Source: Canna indica
Lineage: Eukaryota; Streptophyta; Magnoliopsida; Zingiberales; Cannaceae
Assembly (NCBI GenBank): GCA_034359265.1
Contig: CP136893.1
Location: 28,962,001 to 29,026,000, forward strand
DNA: 64,000 bases
Direction: 5' to 3'
Shown: in pieces, positions 45,385 to 57,173 of the stretch
How the letters are laid out: each line of letters begins with the position of its first letter
Numbering within the stretch: position 1 is the first letter of the stretch
Notes under the pieces: generated by a model
Database searches by the model: none
What the model saw: the letters and a program-made list of their open reading frames with translations, nothing else
What the model was told of the DNA's origin: nothing
Made by a program: the position numbers and the translations under genes

Positions 45385-46150
45385 AATAAATGTCAGTGAT
45401 CATAAAAAGGATAGGTGATGATCATAAAAAAGAAAGGTGTTGCAGTAAAGCTAATAAACATAGCATAAAGTATATTTTTATGGCAATAAAAATATATTAG
45501 GGCATAAAGTAGATTCATGGATTTTAAAAAGCTATGTTATGTTGGAAATGCATATTCTGACAATAGTTTATTTAAACAACAAAATGCATATTCTTGACAA
45601 TAGTTTATTTGCCTAGTATTGTACTAGTGTTGAAATAGGGGAAAACATGCATATTACACTTATATTCATGCCATTAACATGTTTGAACAACATTGATGAT
45701 CAACACAAGGGGAGAGCACAGTATCCAAATCTTAAAATTCATGCCATTAATGAACATCCACTAATCCAGAATTGCATACTTATATACTTATATGCTAACT
45801 ATACAACATTGGTTCAATAACTACAAATCTAAAACTAGATAGAGTAATAAGCTCTTTGGAAAAATGTTAGTATTTAAGGAACTAAGACGATCTTTGTTGA
45901 ATTAGACTATTTAATGATTATGCATATGTATTAATTTCTAAATACAACTTAATGATGTTGCATTCATGATACTAGATTTACATGGATAAGAATGTATTTA
46001 AGAAAGTATGGAACTGTATTTAAGAAACATTCCTGCTAACATTTCTCAACTTGTGTAAGGCAAGGTGAAACACTAGGAGAACAAACTCCAAAATATTAGA
46101 CAACTTTACTTAATACATCAAAATCCAAAATATTAATTCTACATTAGGAG
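45385..46150. other. CACTA 3 spacer between TNPA-like and TNPD genes
   Basis: AT-rich sequence without coding or repeat structure that I can support. Confidence 0.5.
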
Positions 46151-47452
46151 AACAAACTAAGAGAACACATGGTCATCCTCATCATCTTCATATGGAATGA
46201 TCAGTTTGTCCTCTTCACTATCTTCACTTGGGATATCCTTGCAAAAAGCATCATCCTCTTTCAATGGAACATCAAATCTTCGTAACTACATATCATTATC
46301 ATCAACATCTATTGACATATTGTAATCACTTCCCACCAGTTGTTGGTACGGCTCCTAATCCAATTCATCATCTTCTTCATTCGGAAAATCGAAGTCGTCT
46401 CTTGCAGTATTTTTAATAACAATTTTCCAAGTATTACCTAACTTTATATCAGGCACATAATAGCATTGTTTGGCTTGATATGCAAGAACATAAGGCTATT
46501 GTTTATACCATGTTGACTTTGTGTCTACACTTGTAAGTTCATAACTATCTTTGTAAATTCCAGATGTCCCTTTTCTTGACCCGAGGTTCCACCAATCACA
46601 TTTGAAGAGAACCACTGTATTTTCACCTTGATATTCTAATTCAACAATGTCATTCAAAACACCGTAGAAATCAATATCCTTTCCTTCATGTTCTCCCGAT
46701 ACAACAACACCACTATTTTGAGTTTTTCTATACTCTTCAATATCTTTCATATTGAACCTAAACCCATTTATGATGCAACACTTGTAATATTGAACTCGTC
46801 GATCCGGACCCCAAGATAAAGCACGAAGTTGTTTATTAACCTCACCAGGACTTTGATGCTCTAAATCCTTCACCTAGAAAGTAGATATTTAAAAACAATT
46901 AATATATGTAGAGTTCTAGCATTATTAACTAAAAATATAGTAGTTACCCGCATTTCAAACCACTTTGGAAACATTTGCTCGTGTCTCTCATTCACTTTAA
47001 GTGGACTGGTTGACTTTAACATGTTTTTATGCTCTCTGTGATATAAAATTATAAAATTACAGATATTTTAAACTTAGAAAGTAATAGAAATAAGTTGTAA
47101 TAAACTTAGAAGTACCAAATGTCACATACTCAGCATATTTTTGGACTTCATCGCAGTTTTCCAAAATATAATAATGAGCTTTATGAATTTCAGCTTTAGA
47201 CAAAGTTCGATAACTGAAGTGTTTGGGCAGACGGCCATTGTATGAAAAAATCGAGAATCCTTCTTTGTAAATACTGCCATCAAAATTTCTCCCTCCTGTA
47301 TCATGTTTGGTATCAACGCTATGAACATACATTGAGCAAAATGAGAGAGCCTCATTAAAAATATAGGCTTCTGCTATTGACCCTTCTGGACGAGCTTTAT
47401 TACTCACGTACTTTTTGAAAGTGTGCATGCATCTACACAAAGAGTTCAACAT
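46150..47452 (-). pseudogene. CACTA 3 TNPD C-terminal exons (DUF4218 end, DUF4216)
   Basis: Exon at about 47436-47110 (CMHTFKKYVSNKARPEGSIA, EALSFCSMYV), a small exon near 47020-46950 (EQMFPKWFEMR), and a long exon 46876-46155 with DUF4216 (YYKCCIINGFRFNM, KDIDFYGVLNDIVELEY, VVLFKCDWWN, AYQAKQCYYVPDI) and an acidic tail. Stops occur at 46496 and near 46350. Splice-like boundaries are conserved. Confidence 0.8.
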
Positions 47453-47504
47453 GTCAGTAGTAACTTAATTCACAAGTCGCACCAACTTAGCAAATAAGGT
47501 AATG

Positions 47505-49726
47505 TTACCTTTCCATATGATACATCCACCGAGGTTGTACTGGTCCCCCGAGAACGGCCTCCTTTACAAGATGAATGGGTAAGTGAACCATAATATCAAA
47601 AAACGATGGAGGGAATAGCCTTTCCAACTTACATAAAGTAAGGGCTATCCATTTTTCCAAGCGTTCCAGACTATCCAACCTCAATGTCTTTGAGCACAAC
47701 TCTTTAAAGAATAATCCAAGCTCAATTATTGGTTCACACACTTCTTTTGGTAGATACGCACGTATTGCGAGTGCTAGTAACCGTTGCAAAAAGATATGAT
47801 AATCATGACTTTTCAAACCAGATAATTGTCCATCAGAATTGATACATCGAGAAAAATTTGATGCATAACCATCTGGTAACTTCAGTGACTGTCAAAATTC
47901 GCATATGCTCTTTCGTTCATCATTAGACAAGGAATAACATGCTTGAGGCATCACTAATTTCTTGCCTTTCATGACAGGGTGTAGATCCTTTTTAATTCTC
48001 AATATTTGCAAGTCCAGCCTAGAATTAAGTGTATCCTTATTTTTTCCAGGAATATTCAATAAGATCCCCAATACAGCTTCAGCCACATTCTTTTCTATAT
48101 GCATTACGTCAAGATTATGACGCAATAAACACGTATTCCAGTAAGGGAGTGTGAAGAATATTGAATTTTTTATCCAATTTAATTTGTATTCCTCACGCTT
48201 CCTCTTTCCTGTTCCATTCTTACCCTTTCCAAACACAACAGGTCTGCACTTCTCTATTTGACATAAAGTATCATCAGCACTCAAGAATTTTGGAGGTTGG
48301 CGATGCTCTTTTGTACCATCAAAGGAGGATTTATTTTCCCTCCATTTATGATCAGTTGGTAAAAAGCGACGATGAGCCATGTAGCATGTCTTACGTCAAT
48401 TACTTAACCGCATTGAAGATGTACTCTCATTGCAAACTGGACAAGCTAATTTTCCTTTGGTACTCCAACCTGATAAGTTAGCATACGCAGGAAAATCGCT
48501 AATGGTCCATAAAAGTGCGGCACGTAGCTGAAACATACTCCCAACCGAGGCATCAAAAGTTTCCAATCCATCTTGCCATAATTCCCTCAAGTCTTTGATT
48601 AACAGTTGTAAGAACACATCAATATCGTTTCCCGGAGACTTGGGTCCGGGAATAAGTACTAACAAAATAAGGAATGGTTGTTTCATCGATCTCCACGGTG
48701 GTAAATTATAATTTACAAGCAACATAGGCCACATGCTATATGATGTGCTCATGTTAGAGAAAGGATTAAACCCATCAGTTGAAAGTGCAAGCCTAACATT
48801 ACGAGGCTCAATTGCAAATGAAGCATTCACTTTATCAAATTCTTTCCATGCTAAGCCATCAGCAGGGTGCCGCAAGATATTAGCCTCCTCAACACGCTTG
48901 TCTTTGTGCCACCTCATATCCGAAGCGACATCTTTGTTTAGAAATAATCTTTGCAGCCTTGGTTTAATTGGAAAATAATGCAAGATCTTATGAGGAATGT
49001 TATGCTCATTAGCCTTTTTGCCTATCCATCTTGACTCGTGACACGTAGGGCACGTTACTTCATGTTCATTTGCACCCCAATATAGGACACAATCATTTTT
49101 ACAAACATAAATTTTAGTATAGATCAGCCCCAAGTCCCGCATCACCAGTTTTGGTTCATAGAAAGAATTAGGGACATTAGAGTCATTTGGAAGGACTTCT
49201 TTAAATAGTTGAAGAAGCATGTTAAAATATTTCTGAGTCCAATTGTTCATGGACATGAGGTGTAACAATTTGACAACGAAAGATAATTTTGTAAATGATT
49301 TACAGCCCGGATACAATTCTTTATTAGCATCCCTAGTAAGACTAAGCAATTTTTCTACTCCTTTTTGTTCACTTGTATTCCTTTGACCAAATTCCTCTCC
49401 ATATGGACCTCTAAATATACATTTAGCATCCCCTGCATATTATCTCGCTCTAGCTCTTCTTCATCTTCCTGATCATCATAGCGATTGGACGCGGTTAATT
49501 CTCCGTGATGTATCCAAGTGTCATAACTTTGCTCGATATCATGTACAATAAGATGTTGCTCTACAACTTTTCGCTTATGCTTATTGATGTTGTTGCATCT
49601 CGTACAGGGACAACGAATCTTAGCACCTAGTTCAACGTGCTTGTATGCAAAATCGAAAAAATTCTTTATACCATTAAGATAGTCCGATGTGAATCTATCT
49701 GTGAGTTTCATCCATCCCTTATACAT
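47505..49726 (-). pseudogene. CACTA 3 TNPD-like transposase (Transpos_assoc, Transposase_21, DUF4218 start)
   Basis: The ATG at 49726 follows a perfect acceptor (TTATTTTAG). Residues 1-75 form the Transpos_assoc domain (IRCPCTRCNNINKHKRKVVE, DTWIHHGE). A stop at 49355 is followed by the Transposase_21 core from 49349 (VMRDLGLIYTKIYVCKNDCV, CPTCHESRW, LSTDGFNPFSNMSTSYSMWP, LACPVCNESTSS, LLRHNLDVMHIEKNVAEAV). In-frame stops lie at 48396 and 47892. The last part (LERLFPPSFFDIMVHLPIHL, GGPVQPRWMYHMER) begins DUF4218 before an intron. Three stops in one gene mark it as dead. Confidence 0.85.
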
Positions 49727-50581
49727 CTAAAATAAGAACAAAATTTCAGTTTTTTATACATATTACATATTTTAGTTTCCTATATCCATGAGTTCCATTC
49801 ATCCCTTATCCATCTAAAATTTTAGTATGATAATGATAACATTTTCCAAAAAATATGAGATGAAAAACTTGTATTAACATACCAGGACTGAGCATATAAT
49901 ATAATTATTAAACCAAGTTATTTACTATCAATCAAATGACATGGCAGAACATTCATAACACAACACTACTAGGAGTAGTGCCAACATTTTTAAAAGGAGT
50001 CACAATAGAGGAGTCATCTACTCTATTAATATACTATTTCCAAATAAATAAATATACTATTTCCAAATTAAGAGAAATAGTCACAAAAAGTATATGAAGA
50101 GCATCTTAGCATCTTAGCATCCTAATTAGCTAACGAAAAATATTAAGAGCATTTGGATATATACATATGCTCAAGCGAAATGGATCATTATGGTTTTAAA
50201 AGTATAAAATATTTAAAACTGAAACTTCACCAAAGTATCCATTTTTATAAAATAAAGCGAGCAAGCAATCATAGTTAACATGTGTTAAAGAAAGCGACAC
50301 ATTCACATGATAAGTTGCAACTGTGGTACTACCTCTGGAGAGGACGTATTGGGAGAAAGGAACTTTGAAAATTAAGAATGGTATGAATTGTTCTTAGATA
50401 ACCAATCAATAGTTATCTCATGATGATTTCAATTGGCAATTAGATATGCTTAGTTATGCATTTAGTAAAAGGGAAACTAACTAGATCCATATATAGTCAA
50501 ATAGGAAGATGCTTAACTATGGATTTATAGTCAAAGAGAAATAGAAGTAAAAAAAAAAATACTGACAAAAATTGTTTGTAG
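49727..50581. other. CACTA 3 first intron, part before the captured exons
   Basis: AT-rich sequence. No coding segment is seen. Its end, up to the acceptor at 50580-50581, may be original myosin intron sequence taken up with the exons. Confidence 0.5.
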
Positions 50582-53500
50582 GTTGCTAGAGAGACGGGAG
50601 CACTCAAAGAGGCCAAGGACAAGCTAGAAAAAAAGGTTGAAGAACTCACTTGGAGATTAGAATTAGTTGAAAAGCGTATGAGGGTATGTCATCATTTGAA
50701 ATAGATAATATCCACAGGATACTGTTATAATCCAAAATTAAGGAGAGTTTGTCTATCATTATGCATTTAGATTGAACTTGAAGAAGCTAAAGGGCAGGAA
50801 ATTGCAAAGCTACAAAGTGAAGCTTGATGAAGCGCATGAAGCAATGACCAAAGAAATAGAAGGTGCTAGAATAGCAATTGAACAAGCACCACCGATCACT
50901 AAAGTGGTTTTAGTGGAGGAGAACTCCATGCTAGAGTTGTTGGCAACTCGCAATAAAGAGCTAGAGGTAAAAGAAAATATAGAGTTCCTGTAATTCTGCT
51001 CAGCAACCTAAACTAGATATATCTACTGAACTTCTACATTAATGGCTTTTCAAGCCCGAGAACACACCAAGATGAAGGAAATTATATGCATATGTGTACC
51101 ACAATGACATGTTTTACTGTTTTGAATAAGTATTTTGATTCTTTACAGGATGAATTAAGTAAATTGAAGTCAAAGGCTCAAGAATTTGAGGAAATATATA
51201 TCAAGGTTCAAAAACAGGTGGAAGAATTACAAAAAGGCACAGAAGAATCCAACTTAAAAATTAGTGAAACTACAAGACATGATACAGAAGTAATGTGGTG
51301 ATATGTCTAAACGTAACTTCATTGAAGAATAAATTTCAGTTAACTATCTATTTAATCATGCAGACTTGAAACAAACTTGTCCATCCTCGAGTTCGAAAAC
51401 AAGGTTCTAAGACAGCAAACTTTACTTGGTTCAACAAATGAAGATTTATCAGAACGCAAGATTACCACACTGGAATCTGATAATGATTTGCTCTGCAATC
51501 AACAAAAGACAGATTGTCAGCCAATTGATTCTTCCGAAGTAATTAAGCCACCATCAGAAAATGAGTTGGTTCACGATCAGCAAGCAATAGTTCATCAGCC
51601 ATCTGTCACTTCTGAATTAACTGAACCAATAATAGCCAAGGTATATTAATCAGCAATCTATGAAAGAAAATACAGCTAATCAATTCAAAATCGCATGGAA
51701 AATAATGTGTTCTAGTAGTGATGCAGAATATGGTGAATGGACATGCAAATGGAGAATCTAAAATAAGAAAAAAAGTTTGCTAAATGATTATTCTGCTGAA
51801 ATAATTCATCAACATGAGGTACCAAAATCTTATCTAGTTAAAAAATTCACCAACTGACAAAAGTCATTAATTGCATGAGCTAGCAGTTGCACCCCTTGCA
51901 CCAGCTTTTAGTACAATGAAGTCTCTAACAGAGAGACAACAAGTATGTACTAGAAAGAGGCAACAAGTATGTACTAGAAACCTGAACTTAGAAAGACAAT
52001 GATGGATTAATATGTTCCAAAATTAACTTGTACACTTTACGGTGTATCATTTCTCAGAAATGACTTAATGGTATAGCTACCAAGCATGCCTTATGCTTAT
52101 AAGAACAGTTCAAAGTGGCATGGATGTTAATCTTGTTGGATTCATGTTCCAGTAGTGGTGTGGCACCATGCTGGCACACACCTACATCCTGAATAATTCT
52201 ACATCAATAATTTTCAGAAGTACCACTGAATTGTCCACTTCTCTTCTCTAAAGATATATATGTTTTGTTACTTTCTTACTTACAGGAAAATCATGAAGCA
52301 CTTCTCAAGTGTTTGAAGGAATACAAGAGCTTTGACAATAAGAGACCTGCAACAACATTGATTGTCTACAAGTCACTATTTCATTGGCACTCATTTGAAG
52401 CAGAGAGAACGAACATATTTGAGCGGATCATACAAATAATCAGGTCATCTGTTGAGGTTGTTAGTATTGACTTAATCACCTGAAACTCCCACAAAATTTC
52501 TTCTAGATACGTATAAGATACAACCATATATGTGGCTAATTTTTAATATTTCTATACACAGAACCAGGAGAATATTGGTGAAGTAGCATATTGGCTTTCA
52601 ACAACATCTACTCTTCTATTGCTTTTGCAAAAAAATCTTAGAGCAAGTAATGCATCTAGTACTGGATCATATCGCAGTCGAGCAACAACAAGCTCATTTT
52701 TTAGTAGAATAGCACAAGTAAGTAACCTACTCCAGCAATTAGATCTGTATTCAAGAACCATAGTGATCAATGCATGATACTTTCAGAAGTTTGGATCTTG
52801 GTCATAACTGATTTTGTCATCCAACACCTTTAATATACCATCTTAAGCGAGCCCATAATAAGCAATGATAGATTTGGTGCATATCATGTTTTTTCTTTTG
52901 CATGATCCAACTCCAGGAAGACCTGTTCTAAACAGATTTCTGAAAGGATCCAAAATTGTTTATGTTTTTAACCATTTATAATCCACTAATCCACATTAAA
53001 TTGTTGGCTCAAAATATAATTTCAGAATGCCCGTTCATCTTCATCTATAATGGGCATTTCAAGTGGCTACAGTGGAATGCTAGGCAAACCTAGGAGCCAA
53101 TCAAGGATAGAAGCCAGGTACCCGGCTCTACTCTTTAAGCAACAACTTACAGCTTATGTTGAAAGGCTCTATGCAATTATACGAGACAATTTAAAGAAAG
53201 AGATCAATCCGTCCTTAACATTGTGCATACAGGGTCAGTCCCAGGACCAAATATATAACATTAATAAGTATGATCTATTATCTGGTGTTAAATGAATGAC
53301 ATAAGAATTCTCATCAATAGGCACCAAGGTTTGCTAGATCTGGAACAATTGGGGAATCACCAAAGAGCATTCTCTCCAATAATATGGCAAAGCAAGCATC
53401 GAACGTCCATTGGCAAAGCATTGTCAAGAGCTTGGATAGTACATTGAATATATTATGTGAAAACTACGTAAGTTGGCCTATATCTTCTTTTAACATATAA

Positions 53501-54362
53501 CTACGTAAGTTGGCCTATATCTTCTTTTAACGCATCATATAAAAACTTAATATACATGCTAAATCTAATAGATGACAACTTAAGACATCATTAAGAATTA
53601 TATAATATTTTAAATCCGATCAATGCAGGTACCGTCTATGATAATAAGGAAAACTTTCAGTCAAGTGTTTTCATTCATCAATGTTTAATTATTCAATAGG
53701 TAAGCAATCCTTGTCTCTTCTATTATTGATTATCTACAATGAGAAGATGAATATTTGTGTATGTGATTTATCAAAAGAAATCAGAACTTGCAACTCATAT
53801 AAACAAGCTACAATTGATCTACAGCTTGCTACTCCGCTGGAAATTCTGCTCATTTAGCAATGCTGAGTTTGTCAAGGATGGTTTGCAGGATTTGGAACAA
53901 TGGTGCTCCAAAATAATAGAACAGGTAAGTCACTACCAAAAGCATCACACATAGTACCTACAATGGTATATGGAAGGTACTAATGTGGTGGTAATTTTGA
54001 TTATATAATCTATAGCTTGCTGGGACCGCATGGGAGCAACTCCAACATATAAGGCATGCAGTCGAATTTCTAGTAAGTTCAATATTATATTTGTCATAAT
54101 TCCATATGCTATTTAGACAGGTAATTGGAACACATGGTTTATGGCAGGTTTTGCATCAGAAGTCCCAAAAAATCTTAGAGGAGATCAGAAACGAAATCTG
54201 CCCAGTAAGTCAGAAGTTTTATTATCTATATCAAAATATGCTCCTGAATCTAATAAGGTCAATTGCATTTGGTTCCAGGTTTTGAGTGTTCCTCAAATTT
54301 ACAAGATTGGTACCATATTTTGGGATGACAAATATGGTGGCGCAAAAGGTTTATCTCAGGAG
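50582..54362 (+). pseudogene. Captured myosin XI tail: coiled coil plus DIL (dilute) domain, 13 exons
   Basis: Exons with GT/AG borders at about 50582-50683, 50771-50966, 51149-51289, 51364-51640, 52286-52456, 52562-52717, 53026-53233, 53321-53467, 53629-53699, 53825-53924, 54016-54072, 54148-54204 and 54279-54362. The first four encode the coiled coil just after the IQ motifs ([27 protein letters not shown]). The rest encode the globular tail ([83 protein letters not shown]). Motor, IQ motifs and final exon are absent. Introns are kept, so this was DNA capture. Defects: a frame change in exon 2, a CAA-to-TAA stop in exon 9, an ambiguous exon 7 donor. A myosin XI tail alone would bind cargo without moving it. 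Confidence 0.92.
53460..53545. repeat. Short tandem duplication at myosin exon 8 donor
   Basis: The segment AACTACGTAAGTTGGCC and the following 20 bp occurs twice in a row, duplicating the exon 8 splice donor. Confidence 0.85.
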
Positions 54363-54597
54363 GTGAGTCTACTCATCATACTAAACCCCTTCATCAAATC
54401 TCTTTTGTGCTTCTCCCAATTTGTAGGAGAAACAAAAAACCCCAAACTCTAATATGCCTGTGCCAATACGTCTTCTTTTAATTTGAGAATGGGGAATGGT
54501 TTGCTGATTAGTCAAGCTAAAATAATATATTAGTCATTTCAATATGGATGTTAACTGATTAATGGGTTTGCTATAAACAGGTGAATGGGAAATCGTA

Positions 54598-54875
54598 TAG
54601 AGACATAATTGGTTTGTAAAATAAAAAGCATTGGTAATAGAAGAATAAATAAAATTGACATAATTGTACTTTGCAACATCCATCTTACACAGGTAATATA
54701 CTCTAGTTCAAATATCTTTTATGTTGCGCTACGTAGAGTTTTCGGCAGAATCATATAGAGACATAATTGGTTTGTAAAATAAAAAGCATTAGTAATAGAT
54801 GAATAAATAAAATTGACATAATTGTACTTTGCAACATCCATCTTACACAGGTAATATACTCTAGTTCAAATTGAC
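54598..54875. repeat. Direct repeat (period 158 bp) after the myosin fragment
   Basis: About 113 bp beginning ATAGAGACATAATTGGTTTG occurs at 54598 and again at 54756 with one or two changes. It holds no coding sequence. It lies in the same CACTA 3 intron. Confidence 0.85.
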
Positions 54876-55182
54876 ATTTTTGGGTGTCGTCCTATATAAA
54901 CTCATATGTAATACTTGTAAACAGGAGTCAGTAGTGCACACATCATAAACAAAGAATAATCTACAGAGAATAATATGATTCTACCTCTTTAAAAACTGAA
55001 CATAAATTAAGATAACCAAGAGAAAATAATTTTACTCAATTAACTGTTTGAAAATAGATTAATATAGGGAGCTGTGCACACATCTCACAATTGTACTCAA
55101 ATTTCATCATAGTTAACTCATTAACATTTTCACTGCAGAATGATATAGAAGATGGTGTTACTTGTCATCAGAATGCAATTAC
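54876..55182. other. CACTA 3 intron start (5' part on minus)
   Basis: AT-rich sequence. On minus the donor CTAG/GTAATT lies at 55183/55182. On plus an acceptor-like TTTCACTGCAG at 55128-55138 is followed by a 16-codon open segment ending in TAG, which could serve as a substitute last exon for the myosin fragment. Confidence 0.4.
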
Positions 55183-55670
55183 CTAGATTCATCGTGAAAA
55201 GGGAGTGGCAGCGTCAGTAGGGAGTGGCGGGCAGACTAACTAGGTAGCTGTCGCCTACTAGATCGAAACAGTAATCGGAAGGAGGGACGACGAAGGAGGG
55301 CAGCAGTCGCAGAACAACCCTAACTCGATAGTAGATGATGAGGGTTAGAAGATGTACTAGACTAGGGTTTGGGGAGGAGCTGAGGAAGGAGGGCATTTTT
55401 TGGTTAGGGAGTACCGAAGTAGGGACGGTGGCGTCGGTGAGGAAGGACTGGTGTTTGGGCTCGTCGAGAACTCGTCGACGACTAGGCGTCGGTGGGAAAG
55501 GCTCGTTGAGGGCTAGGCGTCGGTGAGGAAGACTCGTCGAGCATTGGGTGTTTGGTGTCGACGCGTCGAGTCGTCGACTCGTCGAGGAGGTCGCACGACT
55601 GCGGAGGCGAGTAGAGAACAAGGGTCGAGGGTTTGGGTGAAAAGGGTCTTAGGGTTTGAGCAGATAACAA
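55183..55670 (-). promoter_or_regulatory. CACTA 3 leader exon and promoter region
   Basis: GC-rich block that on minus contains several AAACCCT / ACCCTAA motifs (telo-box type, common in plant promoters and leaders of growth-related genes) near 55660-55640, 55370-55360 and 55325-55315. It ends in a splice donor at 55183. Imperfect repeats of GGCGTCGGTG and ACTCGTCGA fill 55430-55580. The overlapping frames on both strands are Arg/Ser-rich and not gene-like. Confidence 0.5.
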
Positions 55671-55804
55671 GGAGAATGTATTATAAGTTGGGTATTATAA
55701 GTGGAGGGGTTTTTTGGTCAAGAGATAGTTTGAAAATGAGGGATTTTTTTTGTCCAACCAAAACGAAGAGGGAATGCCAAAAAAAATTATTTTTTTATTA
55801 TTTT

Positions 55805-56237
55805 ACTATTTGTGGCATACGTAATTTGTCACGATAAATAATTTCATGTCTATGGCAAATATATTGTCGCAAATAATTGTCACAGAATATCGTGACAACG
55901 TTGTGGCAAATATTTTGTCGTAAATATTTGCCACAGAATATAGTGACAAACTTGTGGCAAAAATTTTGTCACAAACCCTTGTCACTATAGAATGTTTTGA
56001 ATCAATGGCAAAATATGTTGTCATAAATTTAAAGTACTATAACTTTTGAACGTTGACTCAATTATTAGTGGCAAACCTAATGGCAAATTTTAAAAAATTA
56101 TCGCAAATTATTCGAACTTGTACTTTCAACCACAAAAATAATTTTGTCGCAAATTTCGTCGCAGATTACATCTTTTGTGGCCAATTGTTGTTGGCCACTC
56201 CAAAATTTTACCATAAATTCTTGTTTTTTTTGTAGTG
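55805..56237. repeat. CACTA 3 right subterminal repeats and TIR
   Basis: Copies of GTGGCAAA, TTTGTCAC and related forms mirror the left end, with TIR complement CACTACAAAAAAAA at the terminus. Confidence 0.85.
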
Positions 56238-56930
56238 TGTCTATGCGAGCTCCTCCGAGTGTCTGCCATCTGTGTGGTGGATTTGTCTTGACAAAAGAGT
56301 AAAAGATTCAGTAAGCGGTTCCCAAAGCATTAAGTGTTAGTTGTAGGTTGATGGAAAGGAGGCTTCGTAGATCCGTCAGTTACAGTGACGGTTCTTGTTT
56401 CCGGGCCTATAAATAACCCTTTGCCTGTTGTGCATTTTGGAAATCATGGACTTGAATTATTAGGCCCGACCAGACTAGACCCATCAACGCCCTACAACTC
56501 ATTTTAAATCGAACCAGATAGCTTCACTCAAGGGTCCCGCCCGGCTATATTCCTAGACTTGACTTGAGCCAGATCAAACGACTCTGCCCATGGACTCCGC
56601 CCGGCCAAACAAGGACATCCACGTCCTCCCTTATCACGAGAGATATGTCATTACAAGTCTGATATCTCCGGGATCAGCATCGACCCATTTTGAGCAACAT
56701 CCCCACGTGATTACCGGATGACGTCTTCACCTCCATCTGCAATAAATATGGACACGGCACTCCTCAGGTAACCCTAAGTTCTAATTTTATTATCTCCACC
56801 TCGGAGTCCTCCTAACTTGAGCATCGGAGTATCTTTGCAGGAGGATCCCCCCCGGCCCCATGTCGGCGTTGAACATGACCAGGAGAGACACCGAACCGAA
56901 CCACAACACTCCGATCCTCGAGCAGGAACA
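56238..56930 (+). repeat. Gypsy LTR fragment (LTR2)
   Basis: Segment 56460-56930 aligns with LTR1 in the opposite orientation and with LTR3, and ends CGAGCAGGAACA at 56930. It is followed by copia sequence, not a primer site. A TATA-like CTATAAATAA lies at about 56408. The start is not defined. Confidence 0.6.
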
Positions 56931-57173
56931 AGTGTTTAAAAGCTTGAATGAGTTATACTATGCATTCTTGTCCTTTTTGATTGATGTCGAAAGAATGAGA
57001 GTATGTCATAGTTACTTATTTTAATTCATGCATATAGCTAAGGAGAATCTATTTTACATGTGTATGATGATAGGGGGAGCATTTCATATGAACTTGATAG
57101 AATGATGCACACATCAATAGTATTTTTTTGATGCTCTAAATAATATATTTGTCATTATCAAAAATAGATAGAT
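56931..57173 (+). other. Copia 3' internal end
   Basis: A non-coding stretch containing GATAGGGGGAGCATTT (about 57071) and, directly before the LTR, CATTATCAAAAATAGATAGAT. This looks like a decayed version of the purine tract that precedes SIRE-type copia 3' LTRs. Confidence 0.5.

Larger units (their letters stand above)
39713..56237 (-). mobile_element. CACTA (En/Spm-type) DNA transposon 3, carrying a captured myosin XI tail
   Basis: It starts CACTACAAAAAAAATTAG at 39713 and ends with the complement TTTTTTTTGTAGTG at 56237. The target duplication TGT lies on both sides (39710-39712, 56238-56240). Length is 16,525 bp. Transposase genes are on minus: a non-coding leader near 55640-55183, a 5.4-kb first intron, TNPD with DUF4218 and DUF4216, then a TNPA-like gene. 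It belongs to a different subfamily from CACTA 1 and 2. The first intron contains a myosin XI tail gene fragment in antisense. Confidence 0.95.

Noticed and set aside
55214..55621. 135-codon Ser/Arg-rich frame as a gene
   Set aside because: Falls in the GC-rich leader, repeats of GTCG-type motifs, no domain.
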